In this document: piece by piece, positions 55,545-64,000 of the stretch
Layout of the letters: the number at the start of each line of letters is the position of its first letter
Numbering within the stretch: the first letter of the stretch is position 1
Assembly: GCF_006970445.1 (NCBI RefSeq)
Contig: NZ_CP033877.1
Coordinates: forward strand, 380,750-444,749
Source: Stenotrophomonas maltophilia
Lineage (GTDB): Bacteria; Pseudomonadota; Gammaproteobacteria; Xanthomonadales; Xanthomonadaceae
Reading direction: 5' to 3'
DNA: 64,000 nucleotides
The notes under the pieces: model-generated
The model's database searches: none
What the model saw: only the letters and a program-made list of their open reading frames with translations
What the model was told of the DNA's origin: nothing
Program-made: the position numbers and the translations under genes

Positions 55545-55563
55545 CAGGGCCCGGCGGCTGCGG

Positions 55564-55569
55564 CAGAAT
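55564..55569 (+). promoter_or_regulatory. -10 box for a likely leaderless mRNA
   Basis: CAGAAT ends 6 nt before the ATG at 55576. Confidence 0.35.
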
Positions 55570-55575
55570 CGGGGC

Positions 55576-56064
55576 ATGAACGTCCGACTGCGCGCGCTGT
55601 TGTTGTCCCTGCTGCTGGTGCCGGCCACCGTGCTGGCCCAGCAGACCGCCGAGCGTTCGGCGGACTACACGGTGGAAACCGGTGACAGCTGGGTCGATGC
55701 CCAGCTGCAGGACATCAACCACTACGCCGAGCGCTACCCCGACGCCTTCCTCGACGAGGTGTCGCGCTACGCCGACGTACCACGCGGGTATGTCAGTGCG
55801 CTGTTCACCACCCATGGCTGGCAGGCCGGGGACATCTATTTCGCCTGCTTCTGGGCCAGGGCCAGCGGCCAGACCTGCCGCGACAGCGTGCGCGCCTTCA
55901 GCCAGAACCCGGAGGGCGGCTGGGAAGCGGTGGTGAAGCGCATGCCCGCCACGCCGGAAAACCTGCACTACCGGGCGGTGCGCCACGCCATCGTGGCCAG
56001 CTACCAGCACTGGGACCGGCCGATCACCCTGGATGCCACCCTGAAGCGCCAGCTCAACCGGTAG
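55576..56064 (+). CDS. Secreted conserved hypothetical protein
   Basis: 162 residues with a signal peptide ending VLAQ and a mainly helical mature domain rich in Trp, Tyr and Arg (YADVPRGYVSAL, FACFWARASGQTCRDSV). Two cysteines about 13 residues apart may pair. No family recognised. Its TAG stop is part of a GTAG REP head (56061-56064). Confidence 0.72.
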   Translation: MNVRLRALLLSLLLVPATVLAQQTAERSADYTVETGDSWVDAQLQDINHYAERYPDAFLDEVSRYADVPRGYVSALFTTHGWQAGDIYFACFWARASGQTCRDSVRAFSQNPEGGWEAVVKRMPATPENLHYRAVRHAIVASYQHWDRPITLDATLKRQLNR

Positions 56065-56133
56065 TGCCGGCCGCTGGCCGGCAACTGCACCCTTCCAGGC
56101 ATCCGGAGGTTGCCGGCCAGCGGCCGGCACGAC
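56061..56133. repeat. Convergent SMAG pair
   Basis: gtgccggcc-class element in plus orientation (56061-56084), whose head supplies the stop codon of the previous gene, and an inverted partner (56111-56133). Confidence 0.9.
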
Positions 56134-56229
56134 CGGTTTCTTTCATGTTGCTCTGCATATCGCCGCCGCCGCGCGCTCCGGCGACAATACGGGTTCGAGC
56201 TGTTCCCCGTTCCCGTAATCGAGTGACTG

Positions 56230-57594
56230 ATGAGCGCCTCTTTCGTTTCGCCTGATGTGATCCGCCGCCTGTTCGCGCAGGCCATGTCCCGCATGTACCG
56301 CACCGAAGTGCCGCTGTACGGCACGCTGGTGGAACTGGTGGAGCGGATCAACGCGCAGGTGCTTGCCCAGGACCCGGCGCTGGCCGCGCAGCTGCAGCGC
56401 AACGACGAGCGTGCGCGCCTGGATGAAGAGCGCCACGGCGCGATTCGCGTCGGCACCGTGCAGGAGCTGGCCACGCTGCGCCGCCTGTTCGCGGTGATGG
56501 GCATGTACCCGGTCGGCTACTACGACCTGTCGGTGGCCGGCGTGCCGGTGCACTCCACCGCGTTCCGCCCGCTGACCGGCGCCGCGCTGGCGCAGAACCC
56601 GTTCCGCGTGTTCACCTCGCTGCTGCGCCTGGAGCTGATCGAAGACGAAACCCTGCGTGCCGAGTCGGCAAAGATCCTGGCACGTCGCCGCATCTTCACC
56701 GACGGCGCGCTGGCGCTGATCGACCAGGCCGAGCGTGACGGTGGCCTGTCGCAGGCCGATGCCGAGCGCTTCGTCGAGGAAGCACTGGAAACCTTCCGCT
56801 GGCACGGCGATGCCACGGTCGACCTGCCGACCTACCACGCCCTGCACAACGCGCACCGCCTGGTGGCCGACGTGGTCAGTTTCCGTGGCCCGCACATCAA
56901 CCACCTGACGCCGCGCACGCTGGATATCGACGCTGCGCAGGCGGCAATGATCGAGCACGGCATGGCGGCCAAGGCGGTGATTGAAGGCCCGCCGCGCCGT
57001 GCCTGCCCGATCCTGCTGCGCCAGACCAGCTTCAAGGCACTGGAAGAAGCCGTGCAGTTCCCGGACAGCGAGGGGGGCGATGCCGGCACCCATACCGCGC
57101 GCTTCGGCGAGATCGAACAACGCGGGCTTGCGCTCACCCCGAAGGGCCGCGCGCTGTACGACCAGCTGCTGTCGCAGGCACGCGATGCCGGTGGCGAAGG
57201 CAGCACCGGCGGCGACTACGGCCAGCGCCTGCAGGCGGTGTTCGCCAGCTTCCCGGATGACCATGACACGCTGCGCCAGGAAGGCCTGGGCTATTACCGC
57301 TACCAGCTGACCGACGCCGGCCGCGCCGCACCGGAGCGCGTGGCCGATCTGCCGGCCGAAGTGCTGGTGGCCGCGGGCCTGGCCACGGCCGACCCGATCG
57401 TCTACGAGGATTTCCTGCCGGTCAGTGCGGCGGGCATCTTCCAGTCGAACCTGGGTGGCGAAGAGCAGCGTGCCTATGCCGCGCATGCCAACCGCGAGGC
57501 CTTCGAACAGGCCTTGGGCGCGGCGGTGAATGACGAGTTCGAGATCTACGAGCGGCTGCAGGCTGAGTCGCTGGCGGCGCTGCGTACCGCGTGA
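56230..57594 (+). CDS. 2-oxoadipate dioxygenase/decarboxylase (DUF1338, HglS/YdcJ-like)
   Basis: 454 residues. The metal triad expected for HglS is present: H69 (ERHGAIRVGT), H225 (INHLTPRT) and E294 (RFGEIEQRG). HglS converts 2-oxoadipate to D-2-hydroxyglutarate with loss of CO2 in lysine catabolism. No other lysine-catabolism gene lies beside it, so the physiological role is inferred from the family alone. A GACAAT box about 40 bp upstream may be its promoter. Confidence 0.88.
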   Translation: MSASFVSPDVIRRLFAQAMSRMYRTEVPLYGTLVELVERINAQVLAQDPALAAQLQRNDERARLDEERHGAIRVGTVQELATLRRLFAVMGMYPVGYYDLSVAGVPVHSTAFRPLTGAALAQNPFRVFTSLLRLELIEDETLRAESAKILARRRIFTDGALALIDQAERDGGLSQADAERFVEEALETFRWHGDATVDLPTYHALHNAHRLVADVVSFRGPHINHLTPRTLDIDAAQAAMIEHGMAAKAVIEGPPRRACPILLRQTSFKALEEAVQFPDSEGGDAGTHTARFGEIEQRGLALTPKGRALYDQLLSQARDAGGEGSTGGDYGQRLQAVFASFPDDHDTLRQEGLGYYRYQLTDAGRAAPERVADLPAEVLVAAGLATADPIVYEDFLPVSAAGIFQSNLGGEEQRAYAAHANREAFEQALGAAVNDEFEIYERLQAESLAALRTA

Positions 57595-57596
57595 AG

Positions 57597-57651
57597 GTAG
57601 AGCCGGCCGCTGGCCGGCTGTTCTGGGGAGCCGGCCAGCGGCCGGCTCTAC
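57597..57651. repeat. Convergent SMAG dimer
   Basis: gagccggcc-class GTAG element (57597-57619) and its exact inverted partner (57629-57651), forming a near-perfect 55-nt hairpin between two convergent genes; may serve as a bidirectional transcription barrier. Confidence 0.92.
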
Positions 57652-57666
57652 CAAGGTTCGCGGGCC

Positions 57667-59181
57667 TCAGCCCTTCATCGTGCCGGTATCCAGCCAGCGC
57701 TGGTGCCACGACAACGCTTCCGGCAGCAGGTGCGGGGTGTGCTTGCCGTAGCTTTCGCGGCTGGCACGGTCGAAATAGTCCTGCAGCTGCGGGCGGAAAT
57801 CCGGATGCGCGCAGTTGTCGATCAGCACCTGTGCGCGCTTGCGCGGGGTCAGGCCACGCAGGTCGGCCAGGCCCTGTTCGGTGACGATCACCGACACGTC
57901 GTGCTCGGTGTGGTCGACATGGCTGGCCATCGGCACGATCGCCGAGATGCTGCCGTTCTTCGCGGTGGACGGGCTCAGGAACGCCGACAGGAAACCGTTG
58001 CGGGCAAAGTCACCGGAACCGCCGATGCCGTTCATGATCCGCGTGCCCATCACATGCGTCGAATTGACGTTGCCGTAGATGTCCACCTCGATCATGCCAT
58101 TCATGCCGATGCAGCCGAGGCGGCGCACCAGTTCCGGATGGTTGGAGATTTCCTGCGTGCGCATGATGATGCGCTCGCGGTAGAAATCGATGTTCTCCTT
58201 GAACGTCTCGTTGGCCTGCGGGCTCAGCGCGAAGCCGGTGCACGAGGCGTAGCTCAGCACGCCGTCGCGCAGCAGGTCGAGCATGCCGTCCTGAATCACT
58301 TCGGTGAACGCGGCCAGGTCGCGGAAACCGCTCTTGGCCAGACCGGCCAGCACGGCGTTGGGGATGTTGCCCACGCCCGACTGCAGCGGAAGCAGGTTCG
58401 GCGGCAGGCGGCCCTTTTTCACCTCGTGCTTGAGGAATTCGATCAGGTGCGAGGCGATCTGTTCGCTGGTCGCATCGATCGGGCTGAACGGGCTGTTGCG
58501 GTCCGGGCCGTTGGTACGCACCACGGCCACGATCTTGTCCGGGTCGCAGCGCAGCGCGGTGTCGCCGATGCGATCGTTGGCGTTCACCAGTGGAATCGGC
58601 TTGCGGTGCGGCGGCAGCGCGGTGCCGTAGTAGATGTCATGCATGCCGTCGACGCCGGCCGGCTGCCACTCGTTGACCTCGACGATCACCTTCTTGGCCA
58701 GGTCCAGCCAGGTCTTGTTGTTGCCGACCGAGGTGGAAGGCACCAGCGAGCCATCTTCGCGGATGGCCGAGACCTCGATCACCGCGGTGTCGATCTCGCC
58801 ATAGAAGCCGAACCACACGTGCTGGGCAACGTGGCTGAGGTGGATGTCGATGTAATCCAGCTTGCCCTCGTTGATGCGGTTGCGCGCATCCGGGTCGCTC
58901 TGGAACGGCATGCGCATGGCGATGCCATCGGCCTTGGCCAGCGCGCCATCGAGTTCCGGGGCAGTGGACGCGCCGGTCATCAGGCTGATCTGGAAGGGCT
59001 GGCCCTGGGCATGCACCGCTTCGATGCGGCGCGCCAGTTCCACGGGAACGGCCTTGGGATACCCGGAGCCGGTAAAGCCGCTCATGGCCACGGTTTCACC
59101 GGGCTGGATCAGCGCGGCTGCGGCCTCTGCGGAGACCACGCGGTCACGGAGACGCGCGTTGGCGATGCGATCAACAGACAT
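57667..59181 (-). CDS. Acetyl-CoA hydrolase/transferase family, succinyl-CoA:acetate CoA-transferase type
   Basis: 504 residues. The covalent-CoA glutamate is E294 in [10 protein letters not shown], at the same number as in Acetobacter AarC, with [11 protein letters not shown] just before and [10 protein letters not shown] later. The length and these motifs fit class I CoA-transferases that exchange CoA between succinyl-CoA and acetate; simple acetyl-CoA hydrolysis is less likely. Cytoplasmic. No good Shine-Dalgarno; GATAAT about 30 bp upstream on the minus strand may be the -10 box. Confidence 0.88.
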   Translation of the reverse strand: MSVDRIANARLRDRVVSAEAAAALIQPGETVAMSGFTGSGYPKAVPVELARRIEAVHAQGQPFQISLMTGASTAPELDGALAKADGIAMRMPFQSDPDARNRINEGKLDYIDIHLSHVAQHVWFGFYGEIDTAVIEVSAIREDGSLVPSTSVGNNKTWLDLAKKVIVEVNEWQPAGVDGMHDIYYGTALPPHRKPIPLVNANDRIGDTALRCDPDKIVAVVRTNGPDRNSPFSPIDATSEQIASHLIEFLKHEVKKGRLPPNLLPLQSGVGNIPNAVLAGLAKSGFRDLAAFTEVIQDGMLDLLRDGVLSYASCTGFALSPQANETFKENIDFYRERIIMRTQEISNHPELVRRLGCIGMNGMIEVDIYGNVNSTHVMGTRIMNGIGGSGDFARNGFLSAFLSPSTAKNGSISAIVPMASHVDHTEHDVSVIVTEQGLADLRGLTPRKRAQVLIDNCAHPDFRPQLQDYFDRASRESYGKHTPHLLPEALSWHQRWLDTGTMKG

Positions 59182-59289
59182 GACGACACGTGTTGCTGGG
59201 GGAATCCCGATTATCGGCCATCCCCCGCCGTACGGGGGGTTCTACCTTCGTGGAATGGCTTTTCCCCCGAGGGGGCACCCATACCCGCC

Positions 59290-59408
59290 GGTTTTGTTTT
59301 GCAGTGCAGCGTGCAAAGTGCTTTCGCAGCCCGCACGATGGACCTGCATCCCGACGTGGGGGAGGGAGCAGAGCCCGCTGGCAGTTCGCTGCAAGCGGGC
59401 TTTTTTAT
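59290..59408 (+). ncRNA. Possible small RNA upstream of glnE
   Basis: A strong intrinsic terminator on the plus strand has no protein gene before it, since the upstream gene is on the minus strand. A weak TGGCTT-18-CATACC promoter (59256-59285) would give an RNA of about 118 nt with several complementary tgcag/gtgc segments. The start is uncertain and the family is not recognised. Confidence 0.35.
59373..59407 (+). terminator. Intrinsic terminator with UUCG loop
   Basis: Nested stem gcccgct-g-gcag, loop ttcg, ctgc-a-agcgggc, followed by six Ts. Works only on the plus strand. Confidence 0.85.
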
Positions 59409-59447
59409 TGCCTGTCGTCCAGTATGAATACGCGACATCCATTATCG

Positions 59448-59525
59448 GTAGTGCCGGCCGCTGGCCGGCAACCCCAGCAACCTTCGGCAGGATCATCGGA
59501 TTTGCCGGCCAGCGGCCGGCACTGC
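59448..59525. repeat. SMAG pair upstream of glnE
   Basis: gtgccggcc class in plus orientation (59448-59470) and a partner in minus orientation with a changed head (59503-59525). The second occupies the place of the glnE -35 region. Confidence 0.88.
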
Positions 59526-59533
59526 CGGGTCGA

Positions 59534-59539
59534 TACAAT
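59534..59539 (+). promoter_or_regulatory. -10 box for a likely leaderless glnE mRNA
   Basis: TACAAT ends 6 nt before the ATG at 59546. The expected -35 position falls in the REP at 59503-59525, which offers no match. Confidence 0.5.
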
Positions 59540-59545
59540 CCGTGC

Positions 59546-62341
59546 ATGACCCTCGCCACCGCTGACCTGCCCGCCACCCTGCAGCCCCTTGTCGACCGCG
59601 CCCTGGTGCGTCTGGCCCAGGTCCTGCCCGAGCCCATCCCGGCCGAGCTGCTGCCGCTGTTGACCCGGCTGGCGGTGGCCAGCGACTTCGCGCTGGACAC
59701 CCTGGTGCGGCAACCGGCGCTGCTGGCGCAGCTGGCCGCGCCCGGCTGCCCGCCGATCCCGGCGCCGGTGCTCGATCCGCTGCAGCCCAGCGACTGGCCG
59801 GCGCAGATCCGGCGCTGGCGTACCGCCATGTCGACGCGGCTGATCTGGCGCGATCTGGCCGGGCTGGACGATGTGGCGCAGACCCTGGCCGGCGCCACCA
59901 CGCTGGCCGAGGATTGCCTGCGGTTGGCGCTGGACGCCCTGCAGCAGGAATTCGCACAGCGGCACGGCGTGGTCCGTGATGGCGAAGGCGTGCCCCAGCA
60001 GCTGGTGGTATTCGGCCTGGGCAAGCTCGGCGGTGGCGAGCTCAACTTCAGTTCCGATGTGGACCTGGTCTACGCCTATCCGCACGGCGGCGAATCCGAC
60101 GGGCCGCGCCCGTTGGCGGCGGAAGAATATTTCGCCCGCCTCGGCCAGCGCCTGGCCAAGCTGCTGGACGAAACCACGGTCGATGGCTTCAGCCACCGCG
60201 TCGACCTGCGCCTGCGCCCGTTCGGCAGCGCCGGTCGCGTCGCGCTGTCGTTCGCGGCGATGGACCAGTACTTCCAGCGCGAAGGCCGCGACTGGGAACG
60301 CTACGCCTGGCTGAAGGCGCGCGCGGTCGCCGGCGATATCGAGGCCGGTGAAGCGTGGCTGCAGACGCTGCGCCCGTTCGTGTATCGCCGCTACCTGGAT
60401 TTCACCGCGCTCGACGGCCTGCGCGAGATGAAGGCGGCGATCACCGCCGAAGTCGCGCGCCGCGAACTGCATGAGGACATCAAGCGCGGCGCCGGCGGCA
60501 TCCGCGAGATCGAGTTCCTGTGCCAGGCGCTGCAGCTGATCCGCGGTGGCCGTGAGCCCGCGCTGCGCGAGCGCCGCCTGCTGGTGGCGCTGGAGGCACT
60601 GGTGGAGGCCGGGCAGATCGCGCCCGAGGATGGCCGCGCGCTGCGCGAGGCCTACCTGTTCCTGCGCCGGTTGGAGAACCGCCTGCAGATGCTGCGCGAT
60701 GCACAGACCCACGTGCTGCCCGGCGACATGCTGGACCGCGAGCGCATCGCCGTCGGCCTCGGCTACCCGGACTGGGACGTGCTGCGCGCGGCACTGGCCG
60801 TGCAGCAGCAGCGGGTCAGTACGGAGTTCGCCGCACTGCTGGCGCCGCGCAAGGGCCAGGCCGCGCCCGATGCACTGGCCAACTATTGGCGCAGCCTGCC
60901 CGAAGGCAGCAATGCACCACTGCTGGCCGAAGCCGGTTTCCTCGATGCCAATGGCGCCGACCAGTCGCTGCGCGATTTCGCCCAGGGCACTGGCGTGAAG
61001 TCGTTGTCCGATGCCGCGCGTGCGCGGCTGGATCGCGTACTGCCCGCGTTGCTGCATGCGGCCACGCGCTCGCCACAGCCCGATGCCGCGCTCAAGCGCG
61101 TGCTTGGCCTGCTGCAGGCGGTGCTGCGCCGGACCAGTTATCTCGCGCTGCTGGACGAACAACCGAGTGCGTTGGCGCGACTGGTCGATGTGCTGGCGCG
61201 CAGCGCGCTGCTGGCCGAGCGCCTGGCCGCGTACCCGCTGCTGCTGGACGAACTGCTGGACGTGCGCGTGTCCGGGCCGATGCCCGATGCCGCCGGCATG
61301 CTGGCCGAGTGCCAGCAGGTGCTGGCGGTGGAAGATCCCGAATCCGCACTGCGCTGGCTCAATGAAACGCGACTGGCACTCAGCTTCCGCATGGCGATGG
61401 CCACGCTGGATGGCCGCCAGGGCGCGGTGGACAGCACGCGGCAACTGGCCGAGCTGGCGCAGGCGGTGGTGGTCACCGTGCTGGCGATGGCCGAGGCGGA
61501 CATGCGCGCCGCGCACGGCGAGATCCCTGGCGGGCGCTTCGCGATCATCGGCTATGGCAGCCTCGGTGGGCTTGAACTGGGCTTCGGTTCCGACCTGGAC
61601 CTGGTGTTCCTGCACGACAACCCGGCCGGCGTGGATGCCAGTGATGGCGCGCGTCCGCTGGAGCCGGGGCGCTGGTATGCGCGGCTGGCGCAGAAGGTGA
61701 TGGCGCTGCTTGGTGCGGTCACCGCTGCCGGGCGCCTGTACGACATCGACGTGCGCCTGCGCCCGGATGGCGGCAAGGGTTCGCTGGTGTCTTCGCTGGC
61801 CAGTTACACCGAATACCAGCGCGAACGCGCGTGGACCTGGGAACACCAGGCGCTGGTGCGCGCGCGTGGCGTGGCCGGCGATGCCAGCCTGCTGGCCGAC
61901 TTCGAGCAGGTGCGTGCGCAGACGCTGGGCCGCGAACGTGATGCCGGTGTGCTGTATGCCGATGTGCTGAAGATGCGCGGCCGCATGCGCACCGAACTGG
62001 ATCGCAGCGATGCCGCGCGGCTGGACCTGAAGCAGGGTGCTGGCGGCGTGGTGGATCTGGAGTTCCTGCTGCAGACCGGCGTGCTCGCGCGCAGTGCGCA
62101 GCACGTGGCGTTGCTGCAGCCGCGCGATACGCCATCGTTGATCGATGCGTTGGCGGTTGCTGGTTTCCTGCCGGAAGACACCGCACAGGCGTTGCATGGA
62201 GCGCATGCCACGTTGCTGGAGGTGGGCCTGGCCTGCACGCTGGACCGGCGCCCGCGACTGGCCCCGACCACGCCCGCGATTGAAGAGGCATGTGCGGCGA
62301 TTACGGCGGCGTGCAGAGCGGCAGCGTTGCCGTTTGCCTGA
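59546..62341 (+). CDS. glnE: Glutamine synthetase adenylyltransferase / deadenylase
   Basis: 931 residues, the usual length. The N-terminal nucleotidyltransferase ([20 protein letters not shown]) removes AMP and the C-terminal one ([20 protein letters not shown]) adds AMP to glutamine synthetase; both GS-x-D-x-D sites are intact and each is followed by its helical GlnD-interacting domain. Responds to PII and glutamine, tuning nitrogen assimilation. The start at 59546 begins the family sequence; hundreds of upstream in-frame codons run through REPs and the CoA-transferase gene. Confidence 0.95.
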   Translation: MTLATADLPATLQPLVDRALVRLAQVLPEPIPAELLPLLTRLAVASDFALDTLVRQPALLAQLAAPGCPPIPAPVLDPLQPSDWPAQIRRWRTAMSTRLIWRDLAGLDDVAQTLAGATTLAEDCLRLALDALQQEFAQRHGVVRDGEGVPQQLVVFGLGKLGGGELNFSSDVDLVYAYPHGGESDGPRPLAAEEYFARLGQRLAKLLDETTVDGFSHRVDLRLRPFGSAGRVALSFAAMDQYFQREGRDWERYAWLKARAVAGDIEAGEAWLQTLRPFVYRRYLDFTALDGLREMKAAITAEVARRELHEDIKRGAGGIREIEFLCQALQLIRGGREPALRERRLLVALEALVEAGQIAPEDGRALREAYLFLRRLENRLQMLRDAQTHVLPGDMLDRERIAVGLGYPDWDVLRAALAVQQQRVSTEFAALLAPRKGQAAPDALANYWRSLPEGSNAPLLAEAGFLDANGADQSLRDFAQGTGVKSLSDAARARLDRVLPALLHAATRSPQPDAALKRVLGLLQAVLRRTSYLALLDEQPSALARLVDVLARSALLAERLAAYPLLLDELLDVRVSGPMPDAAGMLAECQQVLAVEDPESALRWLNETRLALSFRMAMATLDGRQGAVDSTRQLAELAQAVVVTVLAMAEADMRAAHGEIPGGRFAIIGYGSLGGLELGFGSDLDLVFLHDNPAGVDASDGARPLEPGRWYARLAQKVMALLGAVTAAGRLYDIDVRLRPDGGKGSLVSSLASYTEYQRERAWTWEHQALVRARGVAGDASLLADFEQVRAQTLGRERDAGVLYADVLKMRGRMRTELDRSDAARLDLKQGAGGVVDLEFLLQTGVLARSAQHVALLQPRDTPSLIDALAVAGFLPEDTAQALHGAHATLLEVGLACTLDRRPRLAPTTPAIEEACAAITAACRAAALPFA

Positions 62342-62415
62342 GTGGGTGCACCCACCAGAGCTATGGCCTGGCGGTGGCCTGCCGGATCAATGAGCTGGCC
62401 GTTGGCCTGCTGTTG

Positions 62416-62495
62416 GTAGGTGCCAACCTTGGTTGGCACAACCCATCAGCGTTCATGACCCCGACAACAGCGTGCCAACCAAGGTTGGCACCTAC
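62416..62495. repeat. Convergent SMAG dimer, gtgccaacc class
   Basis: GTAG elements built on gtgccaacc/ggttggcac in plus (62416-62439) and minus (62472-62495) orientation, between convergent glnE and the transporter gene. The same class occurs, diverged, at 3726-3747. Confidence 0.92.
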
Positions 62496-62509
62496 CAGGG
62501 CGATGGCGG

Positions 62510-63070
62510 TCAGCTGGCCGCGCGCAGCGGCGCCATCTTCCACAGCAGCGCGCGGAACGGGGCCAGCAGGCAGACGCCGATCGCCAGCTTCACCGCCAGG
62601 TCACCGGCCGCCCAGCTCACCCACGGCAGGGTGGAACCGGCAAACGCGATCGACCAGAAAATGGTGGTATCCACCGTCGCACTGCAGGTGGTGGCCACCA
62701 TCGGTGCGCGCCACCAGTTGCCACGGCGCAGGCGGTCGAACACGGTGATGTCCAGCAGCTGGGCCACGATGAAGGCCGAACACGAGGCAATGGCGATGCG
62801 CGGCGTGGCCACCCAGATCGACAACAACACTGCCACCAGGAAACCGATCCACGCCACGCGGCGCGCCGGGCCCGGGCCGAAGCGGCGGTTGATCAGGTTG
62901 CTGACCAGGAACGCGACCGGATAGCTGAAGGCACCCCAGGTCAGCCAATCGTTGATCGGGTACTGCACCAGTACGTTGGACAGCAGCACCACCGCGCCCA
63001 TCGCCAGCACCGCCAGCACCAGGGCGCGCGGGGTCAGCGGGGCAAATACAGGGGCAGGACGCACGGACAT
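62510..63070 (-). CDS. VUT family transporter (YhhQ-like, putative queuosine precursor)
   Basis: 186 residues, about six helices, with the VUT-family pattern: AFSYPVAFLVSNLINRRFGP near the N-terminal third and TCSATVDTTIFWSIAF towards the C-terminus. YhhQ imports preQ0/preQ1 in E. coli; that substrate here is by family analogy. The start at 63070 is preferred to a TTG at 63088; no strong ribosome site for either. Confidence 0.8.
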   Translation of the reverse strand: MSVRPAPVFAPLTPRALVLAVLAMGAVVLLSNVLVQYPINDWLTWGAFSYPVAFLVSNLINRRFGPGPARRVAWIGFLVAVLLSIWVATPRIAIASCSAFIVAQLLDITVFDRLRRGNWWRAPMVATTCSATVDTTIFWSIAFAGSTLPWVSWAAGDLAVKLAIGVCLLAPFRALLWKMAPLRAAS

Positions 63071-63145
63071 GGCGAGCCAGGGGGACAAAGGGGATCGCCC
63101 ATTATCCGCCCGGCCCGCGGCAAAGCCAAAACCGGTCGTTCAGCT

Positions 63146-63661
63146 TTACAGCGCTTCGCTCATCACGTCGCCAGCGGCGTAGGCGGTCGGCACATAGGCC
63201 AGCGCCTGGCCCTGTGCGCTCTTCACGGTCCAGCCAGCACCGGCGTCCGTCGGGTCGAAGCGCACCTGCTGGCCAACCACGAAGCCAGCGATCGCGTCAT
63301 CGCCTGCAGCCGCCGGCCATTGCAGCGTTGCGGTCTGGTCGGCCTTGCCGGGCACCTGCAGGTGCACCTGGCGATCACCGGCTGGCGTGGTGGCGACCTG
63401 CTTCACCTCCATCGGCGGCAGCGGAACCGCCGGCGTGCGTGCGGCAACCTTGCCGTTGCGTTCGCTGGCCTTGAACGGGGCCTTGGACAGTTCGGCCAAT
63501 CCCATCGACGTGGCCAACGGAATCGACAGCACGATCAGCGACGTGACCAGCACGCTGGTCTGGCCGCTGTTCAACTGCGGCGCGGCGCCGGCATGGACGG
63601 TGGGCACCAGCAGCGCCGAGAGCAGCAGGGCAGAAGCGGGAACGCGCAGGCAACGGAACAT
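63146..63661 (-). CDS. Secreted hypothetical protein, paralogue of the next gene
   Basis: 171 residues with a signal peptide ending VHAG, a short hydrophobic stretch (about 36-55) that may anchor it, and a C-terminal beta-rich domain (about 83-171). That domain aligns by eye with the adjacent gene product: PMEV..., VGQ.V.F.PT.AG.GW..K...G..L.Y.P. Function unknown. AGGAGGT precedes the ATG. Confidence 0.75.
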   Translation of the reverse strand: MFRCLRVPASALLLSALLVPTVHAGAAPQLNSGQTSVLVTSLIVLSIPLATSMGLAELSKAPFKASERNGKVAARTPAVPLPPMEVKQVATTPAGDRQVHLQVPGKADQTATLQWPAAAGDDAIAGFVVGQQVRFDPTDAGAGWTVKSAQGQALAYVPTAYAAGDVMSEAL

Positions 63662-63693
63662 AGAGACCTCCTGGTCAGGGTGGGGACGGCGGC

Positions 63694-64000
63694 TCAGCGC
63701 CGGTTATCGAAGATGTCGCGCGGGCCGGTGGCTTCGGGCAGGTATTCCAGTGGGCGGCCCTGGTTGTCCTTCAGCTGCCAGCCCTGGTCGGCGCCGGTCG
63801 GTTCAAAGTTCACGGTCTGGCCCACGGTGAACTGCACGGCGGGATCGCCGATGCCGCGCGGGTACTGCATCGATGCGGTGTTCTGCGGGTCATTGGCATC
63901 GCGCAGCAGCACCTCGCGGCGGCCATCGACGGTGGTGGCGATACCGCTCACCTCCATCTGCGGCAGCTTGATCTGCTGCGGTCGGGCCAGCGGCTGGCCC
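63694..64000 (-). CDS. Secreted hypothetical protein, partial at window edge
   Basis: The 3' part (about 102 codons) of a gene whose start lies beyond 64000. Reading continues without a stop past the internal methionine at 63957 (LARPQQIKLPQMEV), so that methionine is probably not the start. The visible domain resembles the C-terminal domain of the gene at 63146, pointing to a tandem duplication. 32 bp separates the two genes. Confidence 0.7.
   Translation of the reverse strand, partial: GQPLARPQQIKLPQMEVSGIATTVDGRREVLLRDANDPQNTASMQYPRGIGDPAVQFTVGQTVNFEPTGADQGWQLKDNQGRPLEYLPEATGPRDIFDNRR

Larger units (their letters stand above)
59182..59545. other. Intergenic region between the CoA-transferase gene and glnE
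   Basis: 364 bp without a gene. It contains a GTAG element built on ccccccgtacgg (59220-59245, minus), a possible small RNA ending in a strong plus-strand terminator (59373-59407), and two SMAGs (59448-59470 and 59503-59525) directly before glnE. Confidence 0.75.

Noticed and set aside
59405..62206. A 933-codon open frame opposite glnE
   Set aside because: Antisense shadow; its Gln/His/Arg-rich product has no motif, while the sense strand encodes complete GlnE.

Overview
The window is a GC-rich chromosomal segment from a gammaproteobacterium of the Xanthomonadaceae, almost certainly the Stenotrophomonas maltophilia complex. The main reason is the many GTAG-headed short palindromes (SMAG-type REPs) in nearly every gap. 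Gene content (FadL, RHH-less PutA, DUF2244 beside the aa3 oxidase, Oar-like TonB receptor) and the repeat style agree. I could not search databases, so names rest on motifs, lengths and neighbourhood.

Layout. 1-3590: end of an rRNA operon (16S-23S spacer, 23S, 5S), then a tandem second 5S with its own copy of the terminator. 3.8-10.1 kb: envelope genes (M28 lipoprotein peptidase, a TVNG-repeat secreted protein, an EnvC-like amidase activator, an S41 C-terminal protease with a 12-nt repeat tail, a rhomboid protease). 10.3-16.9 kb: FadL, the PnuC-NadR NAD salvage pair and PutA. 17.1-25.7 kb: the aa3 cytochrome c oxidase cluster with its copper and heme A assembly genes (DUF2244, coxB, coxA, small assembly protein, ctaG, coxC, twin-TM protein, SURF1, SCO-like protein, ctaA, ctaB). 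25.8-33.6 kb: a transporter, a periplasmic phosphatase, dnaG-yihY-yqeY-rpsU on the minus strand, divergent tsaD, an isolated HEPN/Abi gene, a candidate sRNA and folB. 33.7-40.3 kb: MscS-type channel, GH3 glucosidase, a lipoprotein, a PQQ-type dehydrogenase and small proteins.

40.4-53.3 kb is the most interesting part: three transcription units that look like one peptidoglycan-peptide (muropeptide) scavenging system. On the minus strand are nlpC/P60 endopeptidase-dipeptide epimerase and murR/rpiR-L,D-transpeptidase-fold protein-APC permease. Divergent on the plus strand are transglutaminase-like protein, TonB-dependent receptor, beta-lactamase-fold serine hydrolase and D-Ala-D-Ala dipeptidase. 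The 132-bp divergent promoter holds two AT-rich palindromes about 31-32 bp apart, good candidates for the RpiR operator.

53.7-64 kb: small membrane and EF-hand proteins, a HAD hydrolase, a DUF1338 2-oxoadipate dioxygenase, a succinyl-CoA:acetate CoA-transferase, glnE, a VUT-family transporter and two related secreted proteins, the last cut by the window edge. Themes that cut across the window are REP heads that supply stop codons, a REP pair inside a small gene, at least six apparently leaderless promoters, very long perfect hairpins, and two terminator-ended stretches that may be small RNAs.
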